Shown here: in pieces, positions 54,528-63,976 of the stretch
Layout: each line of letters opens with the position of its first letter
How positions within the stretch are numbered: the first letter of the stretch is position 1
Source: Pseudoalteromonas luteoviolacea
GTDB lineage: Bacteria > Pseudomonadota > Gammaproteobacteria > Enterobacterales > Alteromonadaceae
NCBI RefSeq assembly: GCF_000814765.1
Contig: NZ_JWIC01000010.1
Coordinates: 630,001 to 694,000, forward strand
Reading direction: 5' to 3'
DNA length: 64,000 bases
Translations under genes and position numbers: made by a program
The notes under the pieces: generated by a model
The model's database searches: none
The model's input: only the letters and a program-made list of their open reading frames with translations
What the model was told of the DNA's origin: nothing

Positions 54528-55145
54528 TTAAACGAGTTTGCTCAGCTTTATGGTCTTTTGACTATCCAATTGACCCACTTGAGCCAATAAAAGCTCTGCT
54601 GTGGCCAATGCATCACTTAATGCATTGTGATTTTGATACGCAGGCAATCCATAACGAACTCTACAAGCTGGCAGCGTTAACTGGTCCTGTCTGATTACTT
54701 CCTGAGCTCGTAATAAGCGTTTCCTTTCTAATTTTAATGTATCTACAATGGCCTTGGGTTTTACCGATAGACCATGTTGAACAAAGTATTTTTGTATAAA
54801 TCCCCAATCAAGTGAAGCGTTATGACACACGAGTATTCTCCTATCTAACACCCTTGCCAAAGTCGATAATATCATTTCAATATGCTCACCGCTTTGAGCG
54901 ATTTCCGGTTCTGATATGCCATGATAAATAGGGCTTTGCGCTAACTTATGCACATCTTTGTTTATCTTGTATTGTGCGCTTTGAAGCGCTATTTTTCCCT
55001 GATTTATCTCAACCCAAGCCACAGACACGATTTCATGCAAATTGACATCAAGGCCTGTTAATTCTAGATCAACGACCACCAGTTCACTCTCTACCCAAAG
55101 CGGATCCTCTCGCGTTCTCATAAAGTTTGGAATGAGCCATTTCAT
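54528..55145 (-). CDS. DnaQ-like 3'-5' exonuclease
   Basis: 205 residues from the ATG at 55145; a TTG 24 bases upstream is the alternative. DEDDh exonuclease motifs: ExoI VVVDLELTGLD (Asp, Glu), ExoII VCHNASLDWGF (Asp) and ExoIII QNHNALSDALATAELL (His, Asp). It resembles the DNA polymerase III epsilon-like exonucleases found beside CBS/DUF294 proteins and ActP in Vibrio and Shewanella. The ATG follows the upstream stop codon by four bases. Its link to acetate transport is unexplained. Confidence 0.88.
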   Translation of the reverse strand: MKWLIPNFMRTREDPLWVESELVVVDLELTGLDVNLHEIVSVAWVEINQGKIALQSAQYKINKDVHKLAQSPIYHGISEPEIAQSGEHIEMILSTLARVLDRRILVCHNASLDWGFIQKYFVQHGLSVKPKAIVDTLKLERKRLLRAQEVIRQDQLTLPACRVRYGLPAYQNHNALSDALATAELLLAQVGQLDSQKTIKLSKLV

Positions 55146-55149
55146 CGTG

Positions 55150-56997
55150 CTATAAACTTCCTCGTGCAAACTTAAACACGCATGCTTGTTGAGCTTGCTT
55201 GATTAAATGAAAGGCTTCTTTTAACTGATGCCGCTCTAATGAACTGAGATGTTCAGGGTTAATACAATTTGGAGGCAAATCTAAATCCTCGATTTGTATT
55301 TTAAAGCGCAATTGTGTCAAAAACCGCCAGCAATCTTGTAAATTGTAAATATCCTCTTTACTTAAAACTGAAAACGCTTTAAGTGCTTCTAATCTTGACT
55401 GTGTATTGGCTTTAGTAACACCACATTTAAGGGCATAAATACGGGCAAGATCATTTACAATCGACACACCACGCGTTTTTAAATCTAAGTAACCATGCTT
55501 TCTTTTATTACGTTGTAATTTAAATTGTTGAAATAGGCCAATCGGCACACTGTTGACACTGATATCGGTCGCCATAGCCGCAAAAAAAAGATCTTGTGTC
55601 TGCATACTATTTAACTGCTTATTGAGCATGTGATAAAGTGATTGATCCCCCATAATAAAACGGCGGTCAAAGAAAATTTTACTATTGAGCATTGCCTGTG
55701 GTGTTGGCGTTTGAGTCCAATTTTCAAATCGTGCAAGCCATTCATTAACCGTACCGCGGCACAACTCATTGCTCGCCATAATATTGCCTGGGCAGGCTTT
55801 AATTCCACAACTAATTAGGTGCCCTGTTACAAACTCCCCTAAACCAGCAAAATACGCTCTTTGATGGGGCAATATAGCATTTGAAACAATCAAACCATTA
55901 TCTTGATCTGAGTGCAAAGTTTGTTCTTCTCGCGCTTGGGAACCAAAACATATCCAGCAAAAACCACACGGCGGCTCCCCTTGCTGCTTAATATATAGCT
56001 CCGTTAAACGACTCGTCATTGCATCTGTTAAACCACTTAACAATGTACCAATAAAAGAAATGTCCTCAACCGTGTTTGAAAACCCTCTTAACAAAGCAGG
56101 GATTTCCTTGGCCAAATGCACCACTTCTTGGTAACTGTGGGCTTTATATATTTGCCCGATTAGCTGTACAGGATCGTGCTTTTGTTGGCGCAATAAATCC
56201 GTACTGGTCACCATGCCTAAAGGTTCCCGCGCTTCGTTGAGTACAGGCAAATGGTGGATATTATGTTTAAGCATCAAGTGTAATGCGGCGAAAGCGCGAT
56301 TATTTTCAAAAATAAATTTAGGGTCGTGCGTCATCACTTTGGTCACAGGCGCTTTAGGATCAAGCTCTGCCGCCAAGACACGATTGCGTAGATCTCTGTC
56401 AGTGACAATACCTGACAACTGGCAGTTTTCAGTGATGATGACCGATGACACCCCCGCCTTTTGCATGACTTTAGCCGCGTCAACAACACTGGCTTGCGGT
56501 TCTATCGTCACCGCTTTTTTACACATTAACGTCGCTATTTTTCGCTCAGACCACCCCCGGCCACGCTCTTTATAATGACTCGATAATAAACGCTTTTTAT
56601 GCGCACGAACAAAATGCTGCTCAAACTTAGGATACTCGCGGCGCAAATAGTCAAAATCAGCGTGTGCTAGCAAAAAAATAAGCCCACTTGTTTGAACTTC
56701 AAGATGATTTTGAATATCTTCTCCGGTCAGTAAAGATGGATAACCAAAATAATCCCCTTCTCCCAGTCTCGTAACAACCTCCCCTGTATTGTCTACCAAA
56801 TCAAACACCCCTGTTCGCACAAGATATAAATGCTTCTGATCTGAGTTGAGCAATTCAGACTGGTTCAAAGTCGTGATGTAAACCACCTTTGTATGATTAA
56901 CGAAAAAATGCGCACATGACGCAGGTAGCTCGCTAAAAGGGAGCTGCTCAGTAACAAAATTCAAAACGTCCGTTACCGCCGAATGAGAATGTGTCAT
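55150..56997 (-). CDS. CNBD-CBS-DUF294 nucleotidyltransferase-like protein
   Basis: 615 residues. A cyclic-nucleotide-binding-like domain (~20-140, VTRLGEGDYFGYPSLLTG) is followed by two CBS motifs (~160-280). Then come a DUF294 nucleotidyltransferase-like domain (CFGSQAREEQTLHSDQDNGL, ~352-371, GS...D-x-D type) and its C-terminal helical partner (~475-610). The catalytic motif is GlnD/KNTase-like, suggesting nucleotidylation of a protein. It lies behind actP across an attenuator-like hairpin and overlaps the exonuclease unit, a conserved cluster in marine Gammaproteobacteria. Confidence 0.9.
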   Translation of the reverse strand: MTHSHSAVTDVLNFVTEQLPFSELPASCAHFFVNHTKVVYITTLNQSELLNSDQKHLYLVRTGVFDLVDNTGEVVTRLGEGDYFGYPSLLTGEDIQNHLEVQTSGLIFLLAHADFDYLRREYPKFEQHFVRAHKKRLLSSHYKERGRGWSERKIATLMCKKAVTIEPQASVVDAAKVMQKAGVSSVIITENCQLSGIVTDRDLRNRVLAAELDPKAPVTKVMTHDPKFIFENNRAFAALHLMLKHNIHHLPVLNEAREPLGMVTSTDLLRQQKHDPVQLIGQIYKAHSYQEVVHLAKEIPALLRGFSNTVEDISFIGTLLSGLTDAMTSRLTELYIKQQGEPPCGFCWICFGSQAREEQTLHSDQDNGLIVSNAILPHQRAYFAGLGEFVTGHLISCGIKACPGNIMASNELCRGTVNEWLARFENWTQTPTPQAMLNSKIFFDRRFIMGDQSLYHMLNKQLNSMQTQDLFFAAMATDISVNSVPIGLFQQFKLQRNKRKHGYLDLKTRGVSIVNDLARIYALKCGVTKANTQSRLEALKAFSVLSKEDIYNLQDCWRFLTQLRFKIQIEDLDLPPNCINPEHLSSLERHQLKEAFHLIKQAQQACVFKFARGSL

Positions 56998-57010
56998 TTG
57001 GTTGCCTCAA

Positions 57011-57041
57011 AAAGACAATAGCCCAGCAAAAGCTGGGCTAT
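57011..57041 (-). terminator. Terminator/attenuator between actP and the DUF294 gene
   Basis: The 10-bp stem ATAGCCCAGC/GCTGGGCTAT has an AAAA loop (plus-strand reading). On the minus strand it is followed by TGTCTTTTTG. It would reduce transcription into the CBS-DUF294 and exonuclease genes. Confidence 0.7.
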
Positions 57042-57059
57042 GTATTTACCTTGAATCGA

Positions 57060-58784
57060 TTAGTGCGCGTGCGCTTCACCAGACCCTTTAGGATTGCGGA
57101 TCCCATCGACCATACGCTTGACCTCTTCTGGTGTTTCAGCAGTTAATTTCATCACCACAGCAGCAACACCAAAGTTAACCACCATACCAATAATACCAAT
57201 GCCTTCAGGTGAGATACCAAATAGCCAATTTGCCGGGGCGTTCAACTCAGGACTCACAAATTTAAAGTAAATAATGTACGCCGCTGTAAAACCAATACCC
57301 GAAATCATACCCGCAATGGCGCCTTCTTTGTTCATGCGTTTAGAGAAAATACCCATAATGATCGCAGGGAAGAAACTCGCTGCCGCCAAGCCAAAGGCGA
57401 ACGCCACTACCGATGCCACAAATCCCGGTGGGTTTATGCCAAAATAGGCCGAGATCCCAATGGCCACCATCGCCGCGAGCCTTGCAGCCATGAGCTCTTG
57501 CTTGTCACTGATGTCCGGTTTGAGCGTGCGCTTGAGTAAATCATGCGACACCGATGTTGAGATAACCAGTAATAACCCTGCGGTTGTCGACAGTGCAGCA
57601 GCAATACCACCTGCGGCAACCAGAGCGATGACCCAAGCAGGTAAGTCTGCAATTTCTGGATTTGCCAATACCATGATATCTCTATCAATTTTAACTTCAT
57701 TTGTACTTGCAGGGTCGTCAATTTTACCTGCAGAGTAGAACATTTTGCCATCACCATTTTTATCATTGAATGTGATGAGGCCTGTTCTTTCCCAATTCTT
57801 CACCCACTGCGGCGCTTCGGCATATGCTGTGCCACTGCCATCTTTACCATTAATCGTATCTATCATGTTGACTCGTGCAAACGAAGCAACGGCAGGAGCG
57901 GTTGTATAAACAATGGCGATAAATACCAAAGTCCACGCCGCAGAAATACGCGTATCTTTTACTTTTGGCACAGTGAAGAAGCGCACGATAACATGCGGTA
58001 AACCCGCAGTACCCACCATCAATGCAGCCGTAATCGCAAACACATCAATCATACTCTTAGATCCCTCGGTGTACTGGGCAAATCCCAGCTCGGTACTGAG
58101 CCCATCGAGTTTATCGAGTAAATAGGTGTTTGAGCCATCAGCAAGCGTTGCACCAAACCCGGTTTGTGGCAGTAAATGACCTGTCATCATCATAGAAATA
58201 AAGATAGCCGGTACTAAGTAAGCAAACACTAACACACAGTACTGTGCCACTTGAGTGTAAGTGATCCCTTTCATACCACCTAACACAGCGTAGAAGAAAA
58301 CAATGACCATACCGATATAAACACCGGTTTCAATATCAACTTCTAAGAAACGAGAGAAAACGACACCCACACCACGCATCTGCCCTGCAATGTAGGTGAA
58401 GCAAATAAAGATGGCACACAAAATAGCCACAACCCGTGCGACCTGTGAGTAATATCTATCCCCAATGAAGTCTGGTACGGTAAATTTACCGAACTTGCGT
58501 AAATATGGTGCCAGACAGAGTGCCAGTAATACATAACCACCAGTCCACCCCATTAGGTAAACACCGCCATCATATCCTGCAAAAGAGATAATACCCGCCA
58601 TAGAAATAAACGACGCAGCACTCATCCAATCCGCTGCGGTTGCCATTCCGTTTGCCACTGGAGGCACACCGCCACCGGCGACATAGAATTCATTAGTTGA
58701 CCCAGCACGCGCCCAAATGGCGATACCGATATATAACGCAAAGCTCAGCCCTACGATTAAAAATGTAAACGATTGAACATCCAT
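57060..58784 (-). CDS. actP: ActP-like sodium/acetate symporter (SSS family)
   Basis: 574 residues with ~13 membrane helices. SSS signatures: EFYVAGGGVPPVANGMATAA (~32-51), ADWMSAASFISMAGI and the GGIAAALSTTAGLLLVISTS block (~392-411). An extracytoplasmic insertion (~310-380) contains an EF-hand-like loop D-K-N-G-D-G (341-346). With its small DUF4212 partner upstream it forms the two-gene symporter seen in Vibrio and Shewanella. The promoter carries the element shared with acs, which supports acetate as substrate; this remains inference. Confidence 0.88.
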   Translation of the reverse strand: MDVQSFTFLIVGLSFALYIGIAIWARAGSTNEFYVAGGGVPPVANGMATAADWMSAASFISMAGIISFAGYDGGVYLMGWTGGYVLLALCLAPYLRKFGKFTVPDFIGDRYYSQVARVVAILCAIFICFTYIAGQMRGVGVVFSRFLEVDIETGVYIGMVIVFFYAVLGGMKGITYTQVAQYCVLVFAYLVPAIFISMMMTGHLLPQTGFGATLADGSNTYLLDKLDGLSTELGFAQYTEGSKSMIDVFAITAALMVGTAGLPHVIVRFFTVPKVKDTRISAAWTLVFIAIVYTTAPAVASFARVNMIDTINGKDGSGTAYAEAPQWVKNWERTGLITFNDKNGDGKMFYSAGKIDDPASTNEVKIDRDIMVLANPEIADLPAWVIALVAAGGIAAALSTTAGLLLVISTSVSHDLLKRTLKPDISDKQELMAARLAAMVAIGISAYFGINPPGFVASVVAFAFGLAAASFFPAIIMGIFSKRMNKEGAIAGMISGIGFTAAYIIYFKFVSPELNAPANWLFGISPEGIGIIGMVVNFGVAAVVMKLTAETPEEVKRMVDGIRNPKGSGEAHAH

Positions 58785-58795
58785 TATGCCGCTCC

Positions 58796-59059
58796 TTACT
58801 CATCTACGCCGTATTTTTTATCGAGCGCATCCATTTTTGATACGTAGACAAAAATCAAAGCAACAAATGTATAAATTGCACCTTGTTGTGAAAACCAAAA
58901 GCCCAACTTAAACCCAAAAAAACGTACTTCGTTCAATACGTCCACAAATAAAATGCCACATCCAAATGACACCACAAACCAAATTACTAGTAGCTTAAAC
59001 ATCAAGGCTAGATTTTCTGACCAATATGCTTTTGCTTGTTCTTCACTTTTAAAGGCCAT
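58796..59059 (-). CDS. DUF4212 small subunit of the symporter
   Basis: 87 residues from the ATG at 59059 (GGGAG upstream; the open frame extends 36 codons further without support). Two membrane helices (FKLLVIWFVVSFGCGILFVD and GAIYTFVALIFVYVS) with the typical DUF4212 motif GFWFSQQGAIY. It always accompanies ActP-like symporters and is thought to be an accessory subunit. It precedes actP by 11 bases. Confidence 0.9.
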   Translation of the reverse strand: MAFKSEEQAKAYWSENLALMFKLLVIWFVVSFGCGILFVDVLNEVRFFGFKLGFWFSQQGAIYTFVALIFVYVSKMDALDKKYGVDE

Positions 59060-59149
59060 GATTAACTCCCCGTTTAACGCATAATGTAAATACGCGTTGG
59101 TATTAATTGACCTTTTGACTGTAGCAACGGCTTGTCTAGATTGAATTGA

Positions 59150-59163
59150 GACCTTAGTCGTAA
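59150..59163 (-). promoter_or_regulatory. Proposed CrbR-type operator upstream of the symporter operon
   Basis: GACCTTAGTCGTAA on the plus strand. It matches 13 of 14 bases of the acs site (29659-29672), in the same orientation, 91 bases before the DUF4212 start codon. Confidence 0.5.
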
Positions 59164-59175
59164 ACATGACATTAC

Positions 59176-59187
59176 GTTTACGTAAAC
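59176..59187. promoter_or_regulatory. Palindrome GTTTACGTAAAC
   Basis: A perfect 12-bp palindrome 13 bases from the proposed CrbR site in the divergent promoter region. A candidate binding site for a dimeric regulator. Confidence 0.4.
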
Positions 59188-59459
59188 TGCTAATTGAAAA
59201 AACATGAAAATATTTAATAGATATTAAAATCAGTAAGTTAACTTGTTTTTGCTTTTTGGAAAGCGCATTTTATTAACACTTCATACGGTATAAGACATTA
59301 GTCTAATTAGCACAATAAAATATCAATTGTTCTTAATATTCAGCGTATTATATTTATCAATCGGTCCACTGGCTTATTCATGCCAAGCCGGATAAGATTA
59401 ACCTTCAAACCGATCATCGACTTTGATAACAGAATCAATCACATCAACTAGGACCGACG

Positions 59460-62400
59460 ATGACAGCTGCGCTTATTTTGGTTGCCCTTAGCTATATTGG
59501 CCTATTATTTTGGCTGGCTAACTGGGGAGATAAACACACGCCATTGGCACAAAAAATAAGCCATCACCCTTTTGTCTATGCGCTCGCGCTAGGGATTTAC
59601 TGTACTTCTTGGACGTATTACGGCTCAGTTGGAACAGCGGCAGCCAGTAGCTGGCATTTTTTCCCCATTCTACTTGGTCCCGCACTCTTGTTTTTGTTCG
59701 GCCATGGTTTTTTACGTAAACTGATTTTGGTGAGTAAAAAGCAAAATATCACCACCATTTCTGACTTTATCAGTGCTCGATACGGCAAACGGCAAATGAC
59801 CGCCGTCATGGTCACCTTAATTGCTTTGCTGGCCACCATTCCCTACATTGCATTGCAATTGAAAGCCCTCGCCAATAGCTTCGAGTTACTGCGTCAAAAC
59901 GATAATATCTCGGGTGCTATGTTGGCACTCACAGGTACCCTAATGATGGCTTTATTTGCAATATTTTTTGGCGCAAGAAAAGTCGATGTCACCGAGTACC
60001 GATCAGGCCTGATGTTAGCCATTGCATTCGAGTCCATCATTAAATTACTCGCTTTAATTGCTGTGGCCTATATCTCAGTTCAAGCACTGTTTATGCAAAG
60101 TAATACAGTATCTATTTGGTCCCATTGGCAAAACTTTAATTTTGCTGACTTTAACTTTGTCGGTCAGACGCTCATGGCTGGCGCAGCCATTATTTGCTTA
60201 CCCAGGCAGTTTCATGTCACTGTAGTGGACAATCAAAATAGCACTCACTTAAATACCGCTAGATGGGCTTTCCCGTTATATTTGATGTTGATTGCGTTGA
60301 TGATTATACCCATCGCCAGTGCCGCAATTCATCCCAATATTGGCCAAGATATTGCGGCAGATAGCTTTGTTTTAGGGCTGCCATTGAGTATTGACTATCC
60401 AGTCATTTCTACGTTTGTGTTTATCGGGGGGCTGTCAGCTGCAACGGCAATGATTGTGGTCGCGACACTTACACTCAGCACCATGCTATCCAATGATATT
60501 GTCTTGCCTTTGCTGCTTAAAAGGCGATTTAAAAAGAGCTTATTGACCAGCAACTATAAATCTCAAATCCTGTTAGTTCGACGCTTCATTATCGGCGCTA
60601 TTTTGCTGCTCGCTTATCTATATCAACAATGGATCGGACATGGTGCAGCGCTGGCCAGTATGGGGTTGGTCGCGTTCTCTTTAGTCACCCAATTACTACC
60701 AGCCATTGTGGGCGGTTTGTACTGGCGTAAAGGTCATGCGTATGGCGTTTATGCAGGGTTGCTTGCCGGGTTAATTTGTTGGGCGCTCTTTTTATTGCTG
60801 CCAATCGTGTCTGCGCCAGAACTACTTGATTATCAGACCCAACAATCTATTGTGACACGCGGAACCTTACTCGCATTGCTCGCCAATGTGAGCTGTTATA
60901 TTAGCTTTTCATTAGGTGCATATGAACGCCTTATTGATAAATTACAAGCCACCGCGTTTGTCAGGCCCAAAGAGCAAGCAGCACTGGCAAAAAAACTAAA
61001 TAAAGAAGTAAAAGCGTCTGTTTATGACTTCAAAGTCCTGTTACAAACCTTTTTAGGAATTCAACGAAGTCAGCAACTGCTTGGCCACTATGCACTCAAT
61101 GAAGATATAGATGAAAACAACGCAACACCCACACCTGACTTTATTAATTTTTGTGAACGAGCACTCACTGGTGTACTCGGAGCCTCATCTGCACAGGCGC
61201 TGATCCATGCCGTTTCTTCCGGCAAGCAAATGGCCTTTGAAGAAGTGGTGACCTTTTTCGATGAAACCACACAGGCACTGCAATTCAACCAAAACCTATT
61301 ATTTACCTCATTGGAAAACCTCAGTCATGGTATATCGGTTGTTGATAAAGATCTCAAACTAGTCGCATGGAATAAGCGCTACAATGAAATGTTTGAATAC
61401 CCTCAAGGCTACCTTCAAGTTGGTCAGGATATTGAGGAAATCATTCGATATAACGCACAGCGCGGAGAGTGTGGTCCAGGTACACTGGACAAGTTGGTTG
61501 AGAAGCGCGTGCAACACCTACGAAACGGTACGCCTCACCACTATATTAGACACAGAGAGAATGGCCAAGTATTTGAAATGACCGGAAACCCGCTGCCAGG
61601 GGGCGGTTTTGTAACGAGCTTTTCCGATATCACCATGCACATGGCAACGCAAAATGCCCTAGAAGAAATCAATATGGACTTGGAAAACCGCATTGAAGCG
61701 AGGACTTTGGAGATCCGTGCAATTAATCAAGATTTAGAAGCGCAAATAGCCACCCGAGAAAAAATAGAACAAGATCTGGTTAGTGCTAAAAAAGAAGCAG
61801 AACGTGCAAATGACAGTAAAACTCGATTTTTAGCGCTTGCAAGCCACGATATATTGCAACCACTCAACGCGGCGAGACTCTATCTTGGCGCCATCGATGA
61901 ACAGAAGCTGCCTGAAAGCGAGCAAAGCAATCTGAGCAAACTTGGAGATAGTCTGGATTCGACTGTTCACCTTATGTCCTCTTTGCTCGATATTGCAAAA
62001 TTAGAACAAGGTGCGATGCAGCCAACCCCTAAGCACTTTAATTTAAATGACATTATCAAACCGTTGGTGAATGAATACGTACTGCTTTGCCAAGATAAAG
62101 GACTCACACTTAAAGTGCGTAATACGGATCACACAGTGCACAGCGACATAACATACCTTCGTCGTGTCATTCAAAACCTCGTTTCTAATGCCGTAAAATA
62201 TACTGACACAGGCACGGTGCTCATAGCATGTCGCAAGCGCGCACATAGTCTGCGTATTGAAGTATGGGATACTGGCCCGGGGATCTCCCCTCGTGAGCAA
62301 GAGAAAATTTTCAATGATTTTTACCGAATAGAAGCTGGCGATAACCGCGGCGTGGGATTGGGCCTCGGCGTAGTCAAGCGTCTGTGTGATTTAATGAGTA

Positions 62401-62888
62401 TTCCACTGAACATGCATTCACAGATCTCTGCAGGCAGTCGTTTTTTTATTGAGGTTCCCTTGGGTGAACCACAGCAAATACAAACGGATAAGAGTGTCAC
62501 GCCATCAAGAAGTAAACGCGATTTATCAGTCATTGCAATAGACGATGATCCAAATAACTTAGCGGCTATGTCTAGCCTATTGAATAAATGGCAGCTTCAA
62601 CATTTATTATTTTCTCAGGTCGATGAGGTAATCACACATGCTCAAAGTCATCCTGCGCCGGATATTTTATTGGTGGATTATCAGCTAGGTACGGATTGCG
62701 ATGGTGTGATGTTGATACAAAAACTGAGAGCGATCTGGCGTCATGACATTCCGGCAGTTTTGATAACCGCAGTACGAGAAAACGCTTTAAAGTCACAGGT
62801 AAAAGCACAGCAAATTCATTACCTAACTAAGCCCTTAAAACCAGCGAAACTCAAAGCCTTGTTGAATCACTCTCAAGGTGTTAGCTAA
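59460..62888 (+). CDS. crbS: CrbS-type symporter/PAS/histidine kinase/receiver hybrid
   Basis: 1142 residues. SSS symporter-like membrane domain (~1-490, 13 helices), linker, PAS_7-type domain (~615-735, GISVVDKDLKLVAWNKRY), coiled coil (~735-785), HisKA with His796 (LASHDILQPLNAARL), HATPase (N box NLVSNAVKYTDTG near 906) and a C-terminal receiver with Asp1073 (DILLVDYQLG). This layout matches CrbS, which with CrbR activates acs. It is divergent from the symporter operon. Its N-terminus may sense solute flux. Confidence 0.9.
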   Translation: MTAALILVALSYIGLLFWLANWGDKHTPLAQKISHHPFVYALALGIYCTSWTYYGSVGTAAASSWHFFPILLGPALLFLFGHGFLRKLILVSKKQNITTISDFISARYGKRQMTAVMVTLIALLATIPYIALQLKALANSFELLRQNDNISGAMLALTGTLMMALFAIFFGARKVDVTEYRSGLMLAIAFESIIKLLALIAVAYISVQALFMQSNTVSIWSHWQNFNFADFNFVGQTLMAGAAIICLPRQFHVTVVDNQNSTHLNTARWAFPLYLMLIALMIIPIASAAIHPNIGQDIAADSFVLGLPLSIDYPVISTFVFIGGLSAATAMIVVATLTLSTMLSNDIVLPLLLKRRFKKSLLTSNYKSQILLVRRFIIGAILLLAYLYQQWIGHGAALASMGLVAFSLVTQLLPAIVGGLYWRKGHAYGVYAGLLAGLICWALFLLLPIVSAPELLDYQTQQSIVTRGTLLALLANVSCYISFSLGAYERLIDKLQATAFVRPKEQAALAKKLNKEVKASVYDFKVLLQTFLGIQRSQQLLGHYALNEDIDENNATPTPDFINFCERALTGVLGASSAQALIHAVSSGKQMAFEEVVTFFDETTQALQFNQNLLFTSLENLSHGISVVDKDLKLVAWNKRYNEMFEYPQGYLQVGQDIEEIIRYNAQRGECGPGTLDKLVEKRVQHLRNGTPHHYIRHRENGQVFEMTGNPLPGGGFVTSFSDITMHMATQNALEEINMDLENRIEARTLEIRAINQDLEAQIATREKIEQDLVSAKKEAERANDSKTRFLALASHDILQPLNAARLYLGAIDEQKLPESEQSNLSKLGDSLDSTVHLMSSLLDIAKLEQGAMQPTPKHFNLNDIIKPLVNEYVLLCQDKGLTLKVRNTDHTVHSDITYLRRVIQNLVSNAVKYTDTGTVLIACRKRAHSLRIEVWDTGPGISPREQEKIFNDFYRIEAGDNRGVGLGLGVVKRLCDLMSIPLNMHSQISAGSRFFIEVPLGEPQQIQTDKSVTPSRSKRDLSVIAIDDDPNNLAAMSSLLNKWQLQHLLFSQVDEVITHAQSHPAPDILLVDYQLGTDCDGVMLIQKLRAIWRHDIPAVLITAVRENALKSQVKAQQIHYLTKPLKPAKLKALLNHSQGVS

Positions 62889-63976
62889 AGTGCCAACTTA
62901 ATTTGGTCGCGACCTGCCGCTTTAGCTTGATAAACGGCTTGATCTGCGGCCTTTAAAGATTGACTAAACGGCATATTCAGGTTGACACTCGCCACACCAA
63001 TACTCACGGTAAAGTGGATAATTTCGTCTTCATACTCTACCGCTAATGCAGCTGCTTTCTCTTTCAGACGCTGCGCCACATTCATGGCTAACGACACCTC
63101 AGTCTCTGGGAGCAAAATAATAAACTCTTCCCCACCTAAACGGCACACGCAGTCCTCTGTGCGCACCAACGTGTGACAGCAAGCCGCAAATTGCTTCAAT
63201 ACTTCATCACCACCATCATGGCCGTATTTATCATTGATGGATTTAAACCGGTCTAAGTCAATCATCAATAAACTTAATGGTCTATCCGCTCGTTGGTGAC
63301 GACTCATCTCGCTTCTTGCGTAATCCATCAAATAGCGACGATTCTTAAGTCCAGTTAGGACATCTTGAAATGCCATTTCAGTCAGCTTTTGCTGCATTTG
63401 CCACAACTCATGCACGAGCAGACGTCGACTGCAACAATCAGCAATCAGCTCTGCAGCCACAACTTCCCATTGCAGCCACTCTCTCGGTTCGAAGCGCCCT
63501 TCACAACACACAACGCCAATCGCTAACCCATTTTGAAAAATCGCTGTATCCAATAATGCGCAGATCTGCTGGGGGACTAAATATCCCTCTGTGAATTCGC
63601 TGGTTCTGGCATCTGTCATCGCATCACTGGCAGAAATAGTTTCACCGTTGACAATTGCACGGAAATAATTTGGGTAATCTTGTACTTTTAGCTCAGGTAA
63701 CGGGCCAGTGATCAGGCCACTCCAATCTGTATTGGCAAAATTAATAAGCTTGCCAGGTGTAGAAGCATCGTCAAACAGCCACACTGATACACGGCTTACA
63801 TTTAACAACGCCTTGGCTTCAAATAATATGTCGGATAAAAACTGCTGATGGCCAACAGAAACGTCAACCTCTTTTGATAAGACCCTTCTTAGCCTCTGTG
63901 TTACATGTGTTAGTTCATTATGCCTATTATTCGGCATATCCCCTTCATACTCTTTCACATCAACAGCCAATGTCAT
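62885..63976 (-). CDS. GAF-GGDEF diguanylate cyclase
   Basis: About 363 residues from the ATG at 63976; an ATG at 63937 with AAGGGG upstream is an equally good start. The N-terminal GAF-like domain (~40-195, SVWLFDDASTPGKL) is followed by a GGDEF domain with active-site GGEEF (CRLGGEEFIILLP) and an intact inhibitory I-site RTED five residues before it. It makes cyclic di-GMP from GTP, with product inhibition. No membrane segment is seen. The stop overlaps that of the convergent kinase by four bases. Confidence 0.92.
   Translation of the reverse strand: MTLAVDVKEYEGDMPNNRHNELTHVTQRLRRVLSKEVDVSVGHQQFLSDILFEAKALLNVSRVSVWLFDDASTPGKLINFANTDWSGLITGPLPELKVQDYPNYFRAIVNGETISASDAMTDARTSEFTEGYLVPQQICALLDTAIFQNGLAIGVVCCEGRFEPREWLQWEVVAAELIADCCSRRLLVHELWQMQQKLTEMAFQDVLTGLKNRRYLMDYARSEMSRHQRADRPLSLLMIDLDRFKSINDKYGHDGGDEVLKQFAACCHTLVRTEDCVCRLGGEEFIILLPETEVSLAMNVAQRLKEKAAALAVEYEDEIIHFTVSIGVASVNLNMPFSQSLKAADQAVYQAKAAGRDQIKLAL

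Larger units (their letters stand above)
59060..59459. other. Divergent promoter region, symporter operon/kinase
   Basis: 400 bases without a gene. It holds the proposed CrbR site (59150-59163), a 12-bp palindrome GTTTACGTAAAC (59176-59187) and a weaker CrbR-like site toward the kinase (59294-59303). Confidence 0.6.
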
